Of a stretch of DNA of 64,000 nucleotides, positions 9,765 to 21,800 are shown piece after piece (the stretch's first letter is position 1; every line of letters begins with the position of its first letter). The position numbers and the translations under genes were made by a program. This DNA comes from Papio anubis (Eukaryota; Chordata; Mammalia; Primates; Cercopithecidae), in assembly GCF_008728515.1 (NCBI RefSeq), contig NW_022166925.1, forward strand, positions 62,001 to 126,000, read 5' to 3'. The notes below the pieces were generated by a model that worked only from the letters and a program-made list of their open reading frames with translations, had not been told where the DNA came from and ran no database searches.

Positions 9765-12317
9765 CTGGAGAGAAGCTTTCTATGAAACTGTTTTGTGATA
9801 TGTGCATTCCACTCAGGGAGTTATACCTCTTTTCTCATAAGGCAGTGTTTGAACACTGTTCCTGTAAAACTGAAAAAGTGACATATTGCAGCACATTGAA
9901 GACTATGGTGAAAAGTGAAATATCCTGAAATAAAACCAAGAAAGAAGTGTTCAAACAAACCACTCTCTGATCTGTGCATTCATATCAGATGGATAAAGCT
10001 TACACTACGTTGCCCATGTTGGAAACACTGTCTTTGAGGAATCTGTGAAGGGATATTAAGTGGCGCCCAGAGCCTAGTGGTGAGCAAGGAAACATCTTCC
10101 GATGAAAACTGGAGAGAAGCTTTTGGAGCAATTGCTTTGTGATGTGTGTAGTCATCTCATAGAGGTAATTCATTTTTTGGATTGAGCAGTTTGAAATCCC
10201 TTTTTCTGTGGAACCTGAGAAAGGACATTTGGGAACACTCTTAGGAATATACTGAAAAAGTAATACCCTCTGATAGAAACCAGAAGGAAACTTTCTGTGG
10301 AGCTACTCTAAGTCACGTGAATTCCACTTGCACAGATAAGCTTCTCTTTTCATTGAGCAGTATTCTAACACTGTTTTAGGTTTGTCAGCTAAGGAATACT
10401 CAGGAGTGTTTTAGGCTTATGGTGAAGAATTAAATATCTTCAGATAAATACTGGAGAGAAGATTTCCGAGGAGCTGCTTTGTGACATGTGCATTCCACTC
10501 ACAGACTTATACCTTTCTTCTCATAGAGGATTGGGGAATCCCGTTTAGAGAAAATGCTAACAGGGAGCATTCAGCAGTATATGGGTGGCTATCGTGAAAA
10601 AGGAAGTATCCTCACAAAAACTGGAAAGAAGCTTTCTGTAAAACTGCTTTGCAATTGATATGTCCATTCATCTCACATAGAGAAAATTTCTCTCTATTAC
10701 GCAGTTTTGAAACTGCATCATGGACGGATTCGTGAAGGACATTCGGGAGCAAATTCAGGACTGTGGGGGAAATAGGAAATCTCTCCAGATAAAAACTGGA
10801 GAGAAACTTTCTGAGAAACTGCTTTGTGATGTGTGCATTCCAATCTGGGAGTTTTTCTTCTTTTCTCATAAGGCAGTGTTTGAACACTGTTCCTGTAAAA
10901 CTGAAAAAGTGACATTTTGCAGTGCATTGAAGACTATGGCAAAAAGTGAATATTCAGAAATAAAACCCAGAAAGAAGCATTCCACGAAACCACTATCTGA
11001 TGTATGCATTCATATTAGATGGATAAAGCTTACACTACGTTGCCCAGGTTGGAAACTCTGTCTTTGAGGAATCTGTGAAGGAATATTATGTGGTGCTCGG
11101 AGGCTTGTGGTGAGAAAGGTAATGTCTTCGGATGAAAACGGGAGACAAGCTTTTGGAGCAATTGCTTTGTGATGTGTGTATTCATCTCATAGGGTTAAAT
11201 CATCTTTGGATTGAGCAGTTTGAAATCACTGTTTCTGTGGAACCTGAGAAAGGACATTTGGGAACGCTCTTAAGAATATGCTGAAAAAGAAATACCCTCC
11301 GATAAAAACCAGAAGGAATCTTTCTGTGAAACTGCTCTAGGTCACGTGAATTCCAATCACACAGTTAAGCTTCTGTTTTCATTGAGTAGTATTCTAACAC
11401 TGTTTTAGGTTAGTCAGCTAAGGGATACTCGGGAGCACTTTGAGGCTTACGGTGAATACGGAAATATCTTCAGATAGTTACTGGACAGAAGATTTCCGAG
11501 GAACTGTTTTGTGAGGTGTGCATTCCACTCACAAAGTTATACTTTCCTTCTCATAGAGGATTGGGGAATCCCGTTTGGAGAAAAAGCTACCAGGGGACAT
11601 TCGGGGGTATATGGACGGCTACTGTGGAAAAGAAAATATCCTCAGACAAAAACTGGTAAGCAGTTTTCTGTGAAACTGCTTTGTGATAGATATGTCTATT
11701 CACCTCAAATAGCTAAGACTTTCTATTACTGAGTTTTGAAACTGCGTCATGGACAGATTTGTGAAGGGACATTTGGGAGCACATTCAAGCCTGTGGGGAA
11801 ACAAGAGATAACTTCAGATAAAAACTGGAGAGAAACTTTCTGAGAAAATGCTTTGTGATGTTTGCATTCTACTCAGGGAGTTATACCTCTTTTCTCATAA
11901 GGCAGTATTTGAACACTGTTCCTGTAAAATTGAAAAAGTGACATATTGCAGTGCATTGAAGACTAAGGTAAAAAGTGAAATATCCTGAAGTAAAACCAGA
12001 AAGAAGCATTCCAAAAAACTGCTCTCTGACGTGTACATTCATTTAAGAGAGTTGAAGCTTACACTGCATTGCCCAGTTTGAAAGCTCTGTCTTTGAGGAA
12101 TCTGTGAAAGGATATTAAGTAGCTCCCGGAGGCTTGTGCTGATAAGGAAACGTCTTCCAATGAAAACTGAAGACAAACTTTCAGAGCAACAGCATTGTCA
12201 TTTTTGTATTCATCTCATAGAGCTAAATCATTCTTTGGATTGAGCAGTTTCAAAACACTGTTTCTGTGGAACCTGAGAAAGGATATTTGGGAATGCTCTT
12301 AAGAATATGCTGAAAAA

Positions 12318-12326
12318 GAAATGCAT
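12318..12326 (+). other. Alphoid C-to-A junction (D, E, F lost)
   Basis: The C tail GCTGAAAAAGAAAT runs straight into GCATTCCACTCAGGGAG of an A monomer. The next A landmark comes only 459 bp after the previous one. The deleted length (about 572 bp) is not a multiple of 171, so the join is out of monomer register. Confidence 0.75.
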
Positions 12327-14539
12327 TCCACTCAGGGAGTTATACATGCTTCCTTATAAGGCAGTGTCTGAACACTGATAATGTAAAACTGAAAAAGTGA
12401 TATTTTGCAGCACATTGAAGACTAATGTGAAAATTGAAATATCCTGAGATAAAACCCAGAAAGAAGCGTTCCAACAAACTGCTCTCTGACATGTGCATTC
12501 ATTTCAGAAAGATAAAGCTTACAATACGTTGCCCAGTTTGGAAACTCTGTCTTTGAAGAAACTGTGAAGGGATATTAAGCGGCACCCGGAGGCTTGTGGT
12601 GAGAAAGGAAACGTCTTCTGATGAAAACCGGAGAGAAGTTTTAGAGCACTTGGTTTGTAATGTGTGTATTCATCTCATAGAGTTAAATCATTCTTTGGAT
12701 TGAGCAGTTTGAAATCACTGTTTCTGTGGAAGCTGAGAAAGGATATTTGGGAACGCTCTTAAGAATATGCTGAAAAAGAAATATCCTTCAATAAAAAACA
12801 GAACGAAACTTTCTGTGAAACTGCTCTAGGTCACGTGAATTCCACTCACACAGTTAAGCTTCTGTTTTCATTGAGCAGTATTCTAACACTGCTTTAGGTT
12901 AGTCAGCTAAGGGATACTTGGGAGCACATTGAACCTTATGGTGAAAACGAAAATATCTTCAGATAAATACTGGAGAGAAGATTTCCGAGGAGCCGCTTTG
13001 TGATGTGTGCATTCCGCTCACAGACTTATACTTTTCTTCTCGTAGATGATTGGGGAATCTCGTTTGGAGAAAAAGCAACCAGGGGATATTTGGGAGTGTA
13101 TGGACGACTATGGTGAGAAAGGAAATATCCTCAGACAAAAACTGGAAAGAAGCTTTCTGTGAAACGGCTTTGTGATAGATATGTCTATCATCTCACATAG
13201 ATAAAACCTTCTTTTTATTACGCAGTTTTGCAACTGTGACATGGACGGATTCGTGAAGGGACATTCGGGAGCACATCAGTCCTGTGGGGAAGTAGGAAAT
13301 ATCTTCAGATAGAAACAGGAGAGTAGCTTTCCAAGACACAACTTTGTAATGTGTGCATTCCACTCAGGGAGTTCTACCTATTTTCTCATAAGGCAGTCTT
13401 TGAAAACTGTCCCTGTAAAAATGAAAAAGTGATATTTTGCAGTGCATTGAAGACTATGGCGAACAGTGAAATATCCGGAAATTACACCCAGAAAGAACCG
13501 TTCCAAGAAACTGCTCTCTGACGTGTGCATTCATTTGAGAGAGTTAAGGCTTACACTACATTGTCTAGTTTGGAAACTCTCTCTTTGAGCAGTCAGTGAA
13601 GGGATATTAAATGACGCACGGAGGTTTGTGTTGAGAAAGGAAACGTCTACCGATGAAAACTGAGAGAAGCTTTTGGAGCAACTGCTTTGTGATGTGTGTA
13701 TTCATCTCACAGAGTTAAATCATTCTTTGTATTGAGCATATTGAAATCACTGTTTCTCTGGAACCTGAGAAAGTACATTTGGGAATGCTCTTAAGAATAT
13801 GTTTAAAAAGAAATACCCTCCGATAAAAACTTGAAGAAAACTTTCTGTGAAACTGCTCTAGGTCACGTGAATTCCACTCACACAGTTAAGCTTCTGTTTT
13901 CATTGAGCAGTATTCTAGCACTCTTTTCGGTTAGTCAGCTAAGGGATACTCGGGAGCTCTTCGAGGCTTACGGTGAAAACGGAAATATCTTCAGATAGAT
14001 ACTGGAGAGAAGATTTCTGAGGAGTTGCTTTGTGACGTGTGCATTCTACTCACAGAGTTATACATTTCCTCTCATTGAGGACTGGGGAATCGAATTTGGA
14101 GAAAAAGCAACCAGGGGACATTCAGGAGTACATATATGGCTCTGGTGAAAAGAGGTATTCTCATACAAAACCTGGAAAGAAGCTTTCTGTGAAACTGCTT
14201 TGTGATAGATATGTCTATTCATCTCGCATAGATAGAACTTTCTTTCTATTACACAATTTTGAAACTGCATCACGGACGGATTCACAAAGGAACATTCAGG
14301 ACCACATTCAAACCTATGATGAAAAAGGAGATACCTTCAGCTAAAAACTCAGAGAAGCTTTCTGAGAAACTGCTATGTGTTGTGTACATTCCGCTCAGGG
14401 AGTTATACCTCTTTTCTCATAAGGCAATGTTTGAACACTGTTCCTGTAAAAATTGAAAAAGTGGTATTTTGCAGCGCATTGAAGACTATGGTGAAAAGTG
14501 AAATATCCTGAAATAAAACCAAGAAAAAAGCATTCCAAG

Positions 14540-14555
14540 AAACTGCTTACACTAC
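14540..14555 (+). other. Deletion inside B monomer
   Basis: CCAAGAAACTGCT is followed at once by TACACTACGCTGCCCAG; about 47 bases of the B monomer start are missing. Distance between A landmarks across the L1 insertion (14421 to about 16028), minus the L1 and one target duplication, gives about 984 bp, matching a loss of this size. Confidence 0.7.
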
Positions 14556-15190
14556 GCTGCCCAGTTTGGATACTCTGTCTTTGAGGAATCTGTGAAAAGG
14601 TATTAGATTTGTGTTGAGAAATGGAACGTATTCCGATGAAAACTGAAGAGAAGCCTTCAGAGCAACTACCTTGTGATGTCTGTATTCATCTCATTGAGTT
14701 TAATCATTCTTTGTATTGAGCAGTTTCAAATCACTGTTTCTGTGGAACCTGAGAAAGGACATGTGGGAATGCTCTTAAGAATATGCTGAAAAAGAAAACC
14801 CTGTGATAAAAACCAGAAAGAAACTTTCTGAGAAACTGCTCTAGGTCACGTGAAGTAAACTCCCACAGTTAAGCTTCTGTTTTCATTGAGCAGTATTCTA
14901 ACACAGTTTTAGGTTTTTCAACCAGAGGATACTCGGGAGCGCTTTGAGGTTTATGGTGAAAACGGAAATAGCTTTAGATAGATACTGGAGAGAAGATTAC
15001 CAAGGAGTTGATTTGAGATGTGTGCATTCCATTCACAGAGTTATACTTTTCTTCTCATGGAGGATGGGGAATCCCGTTTGGAGAAAAAGCTACCAGGGAA
15101 CATTTGGAAGTATATGGACGGCTATGGTGAAAAAGAAAATATCCTCAGACAATATCAGGTAAGAAGCTTTGTGTGAAACTGCTTTTTGAC

Positions 15191-15203
15191 AGATATGTCC
15201 ATT
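15191..15203 (+). repeat. Left target-site duplication of the second L1
   Basis: AGATATGTCCATT belongs to an alphoid F monomer and recurs after the L1 tail with one difference (T for C at the tenth base). Confidence 0.85.
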
Positions 15204-15204
15204 A

Positions 15205-15573
15205 TGGAAAACAGTATGGCGATTCCTCAAGGATCTAGAACTAGAGGTACTATATGACCCAGTCATCCCATTACTGGGTATATACCCAAAGGATTATAAA
15301 TTATGCTGCTATAAAGACACATGCACACGTATGTTTATTGTGGCACTATTCACAATAGCAAAGACTTGGAATCAACCGAAATGTCCATCAATGACAGACT
15401 GGATTAAGAAAATGTGGCACATATACACCATGGAATACTATGCAGCCATAAAAATGGATGAGTTTGCGACCTTTGTAGGGACATGGGTGCAGCTGGAAAC
15501 CATCATTCTTAGCAAACTATCACAAGAACAGAAAACCAAACACCGCATGTTCTCCCTCATAGGTGGGAACTGA
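15205..15573 (+). pseudogene. LINE-1 ORF2p C-terminal fragment (122 codons)
   Basis: Read from TGG at 15205, the frame is open to the TGA at 15571-15573. It encodes the C-terminal end of ORF2p, including the well-conserved WNQPKCPS...DWIKKMWHIYTMEYYAAIK block and the ending KTKHRMFSLIGGN. It also contains the paired cysteines of the C-terminal segment (KLCCYKDTC). There is no start, endonuclease or reverse transcriptase, so it is a dead fragment. An internal ATG at 15331 makes an 80-codon frame that is not a gene. Confidence 0.95.
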
Positions 15574-15813
15574 ACAATGAGATCACTTGGATTCTGGAAG
15601 GGGAACATAACACACCGGGGCCTATCATGGGGAGGGGGGAGGGGGGAGGGATTGCATTGCGAGTTATACCCAATGTAAATGACGAGTTGATGGATGCTGA
15701 CGAGTTGATGGGTGCAGCACAGCAACATGGCCCAAGTATACATATGTAACAAAGCTGCACGTTATGCACATGTACCCTAGAACTTAAAGTATAATAATAA
15801 CAAAAATAAAAAA
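15574..15813 (+). other. L1 3'UTR with G-rich tract, 18-bp tandem duplication and A-rich tail
   Basis: The L1 polypurine tract lies at 15629-15650 (G runs of 4, 6, 6 and 3 separated by single A) and could form a G-quadruplex. At 15681-15716 the word GACGAGTTGATGGRTGC(T/A) occurs twice in tandem. Human L1PA1 has one copy as I remember it, while I associate the doubled form with Old World monkey L1s. The tail is short and interrupted and includes an AATAAA. Confidence 0.88.
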
Positions 15814-15826
15814 AGATATGTCTATT
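15814..15826 (+). repeat. Right target-site duplication of the second L1
   Basis: AGATATGTCTATT follows the A-rich tail and continues as the interrupted F monomer (CATATCACAC). It differs from the left copy at one base. Confidence 0.85.
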
Positions 15827-18800
15827 CATATCACACATATAATCTTTCTTTCTATTACACAGTTTTGAGACTGCGACATGGAAGGATTCGCAAAGCGAGA
15901 TTCGGGAGCACATTCAGACTTGTGGGGAAATAGGAAATATCTTCAGCTAAAAACTGGAGAGAAGCTTTCTGAGAAACTGTTATGTAATGTGTGCATTCCA
16001 TTCAGGGACTTCTTCCTCTTTTCTCATAAGGCAGTGTTTGAACACTATTCCTGTAAAACTGAAAAAGTGATATTTTGCAACGCATTGAAGACTACGGTGA
16101 AAACTGAAATATCCTGAAATACAACCCAGAAGAAAGCATTCCAAGAAACTGCTCCCTGACGTGTGAATTCATTTAGGAGAGTTAAAACTTACACGATATT
16201 TCCCAGTTTGGAAACTCTGTGTTTGAGGAATCTCTGAAGGGATATTAAGTGGCACCAGGAGGCTTGTGGTGAGAAAGGAAACGTCTTCCAATGAAAACAG
16301 GATAGAAGTTTTCAGAGCAACTGCATTGTGATGTGTGTATTCATCTCACAGTGTTAAATCATTCTTTGGATTGAGCAGTTTGAAATCACTGTTTCTGGGA
16401 AACCCGAGAAAGGACATTTGGGAACACTCTTAACAATATGGTGAAAAAGTAATACCCTCCTATTAAAACCAGAAGGAAACTTTCTGTGAAACTCCTCTAG
16501 GTCATGTGAAGTCCACTCACACTGTTAAGCTTCTGTTTTCATTGTGCGGTATTCTAACACTGTTTTAGGTTAGTCAGCTATGGGATACTCGGGAGCACTT
16601 TGAGGCTTACAGTGAAAATGGAAATATCTTCAGATAGACACTGGATAGAAGATTTCTGAGGAGCTGCTTTGTGACGTGTGCATTCCACTATGGAGTTATA
16701 CTTTTCTTCTCATACAGGATTGGGGAATCCCGTTTGGAGTGAACGCTACCAGGGGACATTTGGGCATATATACACAGCTATGGAGAAAAAGGAAATATCC
16801 TCAGACAAAAACTGGAAAGAAACTTTCTGTGTAACTGTTTTGTGATAGATATGTCTATTCATCTCACATAGATAAAACTGTCTTTCTATTATGCAGATTC
16901 GAAACTGCGTCATGGACATGTTCGTGAAGAGACATTCGAGAGCACATTCAGGCCTGTGGGGAAATAGAAGATATCTTCAGATAAAAAATGGAGAGAATCT
17001 ATCTGAGAAAATGCTTTGTGATGTGTGCATTACACTCAGGGAGTTATACTTCTTTTCTCATAAGGCAGGACTAAACACTGTTCTTGTAAAACTGAAAAAG
17101 TGACATTTTGCAGCGCATTGAAGACTAAGGCGAAAAGTGAACTGTCTTGAAATAAAACTCAGAAAGAAACTTTCCAAGAAACTGCCCTCCAACGTGTTCA
17201 TTCATTTAAGGGTGTCGAAGCTGACACTACGATGCCCAGTTTGGAAACTCTGTCTTTGAGGAATCTGTGAAGAGATATTTATTGGCACTGGGAGGCTTGT
17301 GGTGAGAAAGGAAACGTCTTCAGATGAAAACTGGAGAGAAGTTTTGGGAGCAACTGCTTTGTGATGTGTGTATTCATCTCATACAGTTAAATCATTCTTT
17401 GGATTGAGGAGTTTGAAATCACTGTTTCTGTGGAAGATGAGAAAGGACATTTGGGAACACTCTTAAGAATACGCTGAAAAAGAAATACCCTCCGATAACA
17501 ACCAGAAGGAAACTTTCTGTGAAACTGCTCTAGATCACATGAAGTCCACCCACCCACTTAAGCTTTTGTTTTCATTGCGCAGTATTCTAACACTGTTTTA
17601 AGTTAGTCAGCTAAGGGATGCTCTGGAGCACTTTGACTCTTACGGTGAAAATGGAAATATCTTCAGATAGATCCTGGAGACATTTCCAAGGAACTGCTTT
17701 GTGACATGTGCATTGCACTCACAGAGTTATACTTTTCTTCTCATAGAGGATTGGGGAATCCCGCTTGGTGAAAAAGCAACCAGGGGACACTCGGGATTAT
17801 ATGGACTGCTATGATGAAAAACGAATTATCCTCAGACAAAAACTGGAAAGAAGCTTTCTGTGAAACTGCATTGTGATGTATATGTCTATTTATCTCACAT
17901 AGATAAAACTTTCTTTCTATTACACAGTTTTGAAACTGCATCATGGACGGATTAGCGAAGGATATTTGGGAGCACCAGCAGTCCTGTGTGGAAATAGGAG
18001 ATATCTTCAGATAAAAAGCGGAAAGAAGATTTCTGAGAAACTGCTTTGTGATGTGTGCATTCCACTCAGAAAGATATACCTCTTTTATCATAAGGCAGTG
18101 TTTGAACATCATTCCTGTAACACTGAAACAGTGATATTTTGCAGTGCATTGAAGACTACGGCAAAAAGTGAAATATCCCAAAATAAAACCCAGAAAGAAG
18201 CATTCCAAGAAACTGCTCTCTAACGTGTGCATTCATTTCAGAGAGTTAAAGCTTACACTACATTGCCCAGTTTCGAAACTCTGTTTTTGAGGAATCTGGG
18301 AAATGATATTAAGTGGTGTCTGGAGGCTTGTGGTGAGAAAGGAAATGTCTTCTGATGAAAACTGGAGAGAAGCTTTCGGAGCATCTGCTTTGTGATGTGT
18401 GTATTCATCTCATAGAGTTAAATCATTCTTTGGATTGAGCAGTTTGAAATTACTGTTTCTGTGGAACTTGAGAGAGGACATTAGGAATGTTCTTAAGAAT
18501 ATGCTGAGTAAGAAATACCGTTTGATAAAAACCATAAGGAATCCTTCTGGGAAACTGTTCTAGGTCACATGAAGTCCACTCGCACAGTTAAGCTTCTGAT
18601 TTCATTGAGCAGTATTCTAACACTCTTTTAGGTTAGTCAGCTAAGGAATACTTGGGACCGCTTTGACGCTTACAGTGAAAACGGAAATATGTTCAGATAG
18701 ATAATGGAGAGAAGATTTCTGAGGAGCTGCTTTGTGACTTGTGCATTCCAGTCACAGAGTTATACTTTTTTTCTCAAAGACAATTGGGGAATCCCATTTG

Positions 18801-18841
18801 GAGAAGAAGCTACCATGGGACAATCGGGAGTATAAGGACGG

Positions 18842-18858
18842 CTATGGTGAAAAAGGAA
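18842..18858 (+). promoter_or_regulatory. pJalpha-like box in an E monomer (representative of many)
   Basis: CTATGGTGAAAAAGGAA is an exact match to the reverse complement of the pJalpha motif known from CENP-B-box-free (A-type) alphoid monomers. Exact copies sit at the same place in other E monomers, for example 4810-4826, 26058-26074 and 33245-33261. Protein binding here is not shown. Confidence 0.7.
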
Positions 18859-21800
18859 ATATCCTCAGACAAAAAGTGGAAAGAAGCTTTGTGCGAAACT
18901 ACTTTTGTGATAGATATGTCTATTCATCACAAATAAATAAAACTTTCTTTCTATTATGCAGTTTTGAAACTGCGTCATGGATGGATACGCGAAGGGATAT
19001 TTGGGAGCACATTCAGGCCTGTGGGGAAATAGCACATATCTTCAGATAAACACTGGAGAGAGCTTTCTGAGAAACTGCTTTGTGATGTATGCATTCTACT
19101 CAGGGACTTGTAACTCTTTTCTCATTAGGCAGTGTTTGAACAGTGTTCCTGTAAAACTGAAAAAGTGATATTTTGCAGCGCATTGAAGACTATGGTGAAA
19201 AGTGAAAATCTGGAAATAAAATTCAGAAAGAATCATTGCACGAAACTGCTCTCTGATGTGTGTATTCATTTTAGAGTGTTAAGGCTTACACTACGTTGCC
19301 CACTTAGGAAATTCTGTCTTTTGGAATCTGTCATGGGATATAAAGTGGCGCAGTGAGGTTTGTGGTGAAAAAGGAAACGTCTTCCGATGAAAACTGGAGA
19401 GAAGCTTTCGGGGCAACTACTTTGTGATGTGTGTATTCATCTCGCAGAGTTAAATCATTCTTTTGAATGAGTGGTTTGAAATCACCGTTTCTGTGGAAAC
19501 TGAGAAAGGACATTTGGGAACGCTTTTAAGAATATGCTGAAAAAGAAATACCCTCCGATAAAAACCAGAAGGAAACTTTTTGTGAATTTGCTATAGGTCA
19601 TGTGAAGTCCACGTGCACAGTCAAGCTTCTGTTTTCATTGAGCAGTGTTCTAACACTGTTTTCGGTTAGTTAGCTTAGAAATACGTGGGAGCACTTTGAG
19701 ACTTATGGTGAAAACGAAAATATCTTCAGACGGACACTGAAGAGAAGATCTCCTAGGAGCTGCTTTGTGACGTGTGCATTCCACTCACTGAGTTATACGT
19801 TCCTTCTCAGAGAGTATTGGGGAATCCCGTTTGGAGAAAAAGATACCAGGGGAATTTGCGAAGTATATGGGTGGCTACGGTGAAAAAGGAAATATCCTCA
19901 GACAAATACTGGAAAGAGGCTTTCTGTGAAACTGCTTTGTGATTGATATGTCTATTCATCTCACATAGATAAAACATACTTTCTATTATGCAGTTTTGAA
20001 ATTTCATCATGGATGGATTCATGAAGGGATATTTGGGAGCACCTTCAGGCCTGTGGAGAAATAGGAGATATCTGCAGATAAAAACTGGAGACAAGCTTTC
20101 TGAGAAACTGCTTTGTGATATGTGCGTTCCACTCAGGGAATTTTACCTTTTTTTAAAAAAGGCAGTGTTTGACCACTGTTCCTGTAAAACTGGAAAAGAG
20201 ATATTTTGCAGCGCATTGAAGACTAATGCAAAAAGTGAAACATCCCGAAATAAAAGCCACAAAGAAGCGTTCCAAGAAACTGCTTTCTGACGTCTGCATT
20301 CATTTCAGAGAGTTAAAGCTTACACTACGTTGCCCAGTTTGGAAACTCTTTCTTTTTAGAATCTGTGAAGGGATATTAAGTGGCATACGGAGGTTTGTTG
20401 TGAGAAAGGAAACGTCTTCCAATGAAAACTGGAGAAAAGCTTTTGCAGCAACTATTTTATGATGTGTGTATGCATCTCATAGAATTAAATCATTCTTCAG
20501 ATAGAGCAGTTTGGAATCAATGTTTCTGTGGAACCTGAGAAAGTACATTTGGGAATGCTCTTAAGGATATGCTGAAAAAGAAATACCCTCAGATAACAAT
20601 CAGAAGGAAATTTTCTGTGAAACTGCTCTACGTCACAGGAATTCCACTAGCACAGTTAACCTTCTGTTTTCATTTAGCAGGATTCTAACACTGTTTTAGG
20701 CTAGTCAGCTAAGGGATACTAGGGAGCGCTTTGAGGCTTCTGTGGAAATGGAAATATCTTCAGATATATACTGGAGAGAAGATTTCCGAGGAGCTGGTTT
20801 GTGACGTGTGCATTCCACTCACAGAGTTATACGTTTCTTCTCATAGAGGATTGCGGAATCTCGTTTGGAGAAAAAGCTACCAGGGGACATTCGGGAGTAT
20901 ATGGATGGTTATGGTGAAAAAGGAAATATCCTCAGACAAAAACTGAAAAGCAGTTTTCTGGGAAACTGCCTTGTGATAGATAAGTCTATTCATCTCACAT
21001 AGATAAAACTTTCTATTAAGCAGTTTTGAAACTGTGTCATGGATGGATTAGCGAAGGGACATTCGGGAGGACATTCAGGCCTGTGGGGAAATAGGAGATA
21101 TCTCCAGATATAAACTGGAGAGAAGCTTTCTGAGAAACTGCTTTGTGATGTGTGAATTCCATTCAGGGACTTATACCTCGTTTCTCATATGGCAGTGTTT
21201 GAACACTGTTCCTGTTAAACTGAGAAAGTGGTATTTTGCAGCACATTGAAGACTTTGATGAAAAGAGAATTATCCTGAAGTAAAACCAAGAAAGAAGCAT
21301 TCCAAGAAACTGCTCTCTGACGTGTGCATTCATTTCAGAGAGTTAAACCTTACACTACGTTGCCCAGTATGGAAACTCTGTCTTTGAGGAATCTGTAATG
21401 GGATATTAAGGGGTGCCCGGAGGCTTGTGGTGAGAAAGGAAACGTCTTCTGATGAAAACTGGAGAGAAGGATTCTGAGGAAAAACTTTGTGATGTGTGTA
21501 TTCATCTCATAGAGTTAACTCATTCTTGGATTGAGCAGTTTCAAATCACTGTTCCTGTGAAACCTGAGAAAGGACAATGGGGAACGCTCTTAGGAATATG
21601 CTGACAAAGAAATACCCTCAGATATAAATCAGAAGGAAACTTTCTGTGAAACTTCTCTAGGTTACGTGAAGTCCACTCGCACAGTTAAGTTTCTGTTTTC
21701 GTTGAGCATTATTCTAACACTGTTTTAGGTTAGTCAGCTAAGGGATACTTGTTAGCGCTTTGAGGCTTCTGTGAAAATGGAAATATCTTCAGATAGATAC

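Larger units (their letters stand above)
2958..15203 (+). repeat. Alphoid higher-order repeat, family 1 (six-monomer unit of about 1,031 bp), left block
   Basis: The tandem array repeats monomers A-F head to tail. Each matches the alphoid frame (GAAACTGCTTTGTGATGTGTGCATTC at the monomer start, TATGGTGAAAAAGGAAATATC near the end). The A landmark AAGGCAGTG or its variants falls near 4061, 5092, 6124, 7143, 8175, 9209, 9839, 10870, 11899, 12358, 13390 and 14421. Spacing is 1,019-1,034 bp except 630 and 459 bp at two deletion units. Copies differ from each other by many scattered substitutions (by eye roughly a tenth of positions). Many CpG sites are still present. No gene lies in this stretch; short open frames in it are by-products of the repeat. 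Confidence 0.95.
15204..15813 (+). mobile_element. LINE-1 3' end, 5'-truncated, plus strand
   Basis: This 610-bp insertion holds the last 122 codons of ORF2, the stop, the L1 3'UTR with its G-rich tract, and a short A-rich tail (CAAAAATAAAAAA). It splits an alphoid F monomer and is flanked by 13-bp near-identical target duplications. Those are the hallmarks of target-primed reverse transcription that stopped early. The coding part is still open and the duplications differ at one base, so it is of modest age. It is not connected to the L1 at 1-2484, which has the opposite orientation. Confidence 0.97.

Noticed and set aside
2485..15203. Possible CRISPR array, because of regular repeats
   Set aside because: Repeats are contiguous 171-bp alphoid monomers without short direct repeats and unique spacers, in a primate genome.
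15629..15650. G-rich tract as a separate simple repeat or regulatory element
   Set aside because: It is the normal L1 3'UTR polypurine tract and is described with that element.
17741..18232. 163-codon minus-strand open frame
   Set aside because: It is the reverse complement of ordinary alphoid E, F and A monomers; the same frame is shorter or broken in other units.
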